A DNA stretch of 64,000 bases from Aequorivita sp. CIP111184 (lineage in GTDB: Bacteria; Bacteroidota; Bacteroidia; Flavobacteriales; Flavobacteriaceae), in assembly GCF_900489465.1 (NCBI RefSeq), contig NZ_UEFQ01000013.1, forward strand, positions 310,001-374,000, read 5' to 3'. This document shows positions 63,244 to 64,000 of the stretch, piece after piece. The position numbers and the translations under genes were made by a program. Below the pieces are notes generated by a model. That model ran no database searches, was not told where the DNA came from, and worked only from the letters and a program-made list of their open reading frames with translations. The first letter of the stretch is position 1. Each line of letters opens with the position of its first letter.

Positions 63244-64000
63244 TTAATAGGCACGCTCTGAATTACCTTCATAAAAGTTTATATAGGCACGGTTCACGAC
63301 CCTATTACCACCGGCAGTTGGATAGTTTCCTGTAAAGTACCAATCACCAAGGTTTTTTGGGCAAGCTTTATGCAAATCGTCCACAGATTGAAATATAAGT
63401 TTCACTTTTGCTTGAATGTTTTCCTCACTAATTATTTCAGCTATCTTATCTGAAATCTCTTCGTCAGTAAAGGGTGCGTAAAGTTTTTTAACATGATTAA
63501 TGACTGAAACATCCTCCATTTCAACCTGATCTTTACATTTGTGATAGATTTCTTCAACAATCGCATAGGTGCCACGATCTTTGTGAAGTTCCAAAGCAGC
63601 TTGAAAAGCTACCAGATGTTCAAGACGTGCCATATCTATCCCATAACAATCTGGGTAGCGAATTTGCGGTGCAGATGAAACTACAACAATCTGTTTAGGG
63701 TGAAGCCTATCAAGCATTTTCAAAATACTTTTCTTTAAAGTGGTACCACGAACAATACTATCGTCTATGATTACCAAATTATCGTCAGGTCTTACCACAC
63801 CATAAGTTACGTCATAAACGTGGGCAACTAAATCATCACGACTGCTATCATCTGTAATAAAAGTTCTAAGCTTTACATCTTTTATAGCAATCTTCTCCGT
63901 GCGTATTTTATGCGATTGTATTTGCTGAAGTCTTTCTGGAGTTAACTTTTCCTTTTCGTTCAGAATAGCTTCGTTTTTCTGTTTATTCAGTTCATCCTGC
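63244..64000 (-). CDS. purF: Amidophosphoribosyltransferase, 3' part
   Basis: The frame is open from 63999 to the stop at 63244 (251 residues plus stop); the 5' part lies outside the window. The PRPP-binding motif is VIIDDSIVRGTTLKKSIL, followed by SSAPQIRYPDCYGIDMA. TDDSSRDDLVAHVYDVTYG precedes it. The C-terminal GDWYFTGNYPTAGGNRVVN is typical of the longer Bacteroidota enzyme. It makes 5-phosphoribosylamine, the first step of purine synthesis. Confidence 0.92.
   Translation of the reverse strand, partial: QDELNKQKNEAILNEKEKLTPERLQQIQSHKIRTEKIAIKDVKLRTFITDDSSRDDLVAHVYDVTYGVVRPDDNLVIIDDSIVRGTTLKKSILKMLDRLHPKQIVVVSSAPQIRYPDCYGIDMARLEHLVAFQAALELHKDRGTYAIVEEIYHKCKDQVEMEDVSVINHVKKLYAPFTDEEISDKIAEIISEENIQAKVKLIFQSVDDLHKACPKNLGDWYFTGNYPTAGGNRVVNRAYINFYEGNSERAY

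Overview
The window reads as a chromosome segment of a marine-type member of the Flavobacteriaceae (Bacteroidota). Supporting signs are the low GC content, starts without Shine-Dalgarno sequences, promoters with the TAnnTTTG -7 element of this phylum, a type IX secretion gene (porZ), an OmpA protein with thrombospondin type 3 repeats, and lineage-typical families (DUF2141, THC0290_0291-like, YeiH, DoxX). The protein flavour suggests something near Aequorivita, but that is a guess. No insertion sequence, integrase, CRISPR array or rRNA operon was seen; one tRNA-Ala(GGC) is present.

Left part (1-15.8 kb). A secreted protein runs off the left edge behind two near-duplicate tail-collar proteins and a Tat-exported protein with a degenerate intradiol-dioxygenase fold. 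After a PRMT-like methyltransferase comes the most coherent regulatory unit: a cytosolic histidine kinase and a sigma-54 activator of the NtrC type, followed by a good -24/-12 promoter (TGGCAC-N5-TTGC) with a repeated CTCCCCAA upstream. Behind it lie a 57-residue cysteine protein, a glutamate dehydrogenase, a Rnk/GreA-like protein, an unknown helical protein and the three-subunit proton-translocating transhydrogenase (pntAA, pntAB, pntB). A plausible reading is sigma-54 control of nitrogen and NAD(P)H balance. Spacers in this unit carry period-7 micro-repeats and a 13-bp stem hairpin. YeiH and MscS genes follow convergently, then a zone of gene decay: a META-domain lipoprotein with three lesions and a potassium-channel-like TrkA-C protein with one frameshift.

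Middle part (16-45 kb). This is mostly housekeeping and envelope metabolism: a class C serine hydrolase, a PQQ-type sugar dehydrogenase, an aldehyde dehydrogenase, recO-porZ, a second glutamate dehydrogenase, a trans-sulfuration enzyme, and the yicC-gmk-nadD operon. Then come gpsA, a prolyl oligopeptidase, asd, mscL, tdk-alr and rsmI. Many genes are separated by clear intrinsic terminators.

Right part (45-64 kb). A carboxymuconolactone-decarboxylase-type gene lies next to a 3' remnant of a lost tandem copy. Further on are recJ, lpxH, queD, a 2OG-Fe(II) oxygenase, a MATE exporter, a universal stress protein, and the two halves of an AddAB-like helicase-nuclease separated by ompA and kbl. A manganese-type superoxide dismutase and the 3' part of purF end the window. 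Between sod and purF, two tandem ~76-nt elements share promoter, 5' hairpin, linker and terminator, with sequence changes that keep the base pairing. They look like twin small RNAs and are the best candidate for something undescribed.
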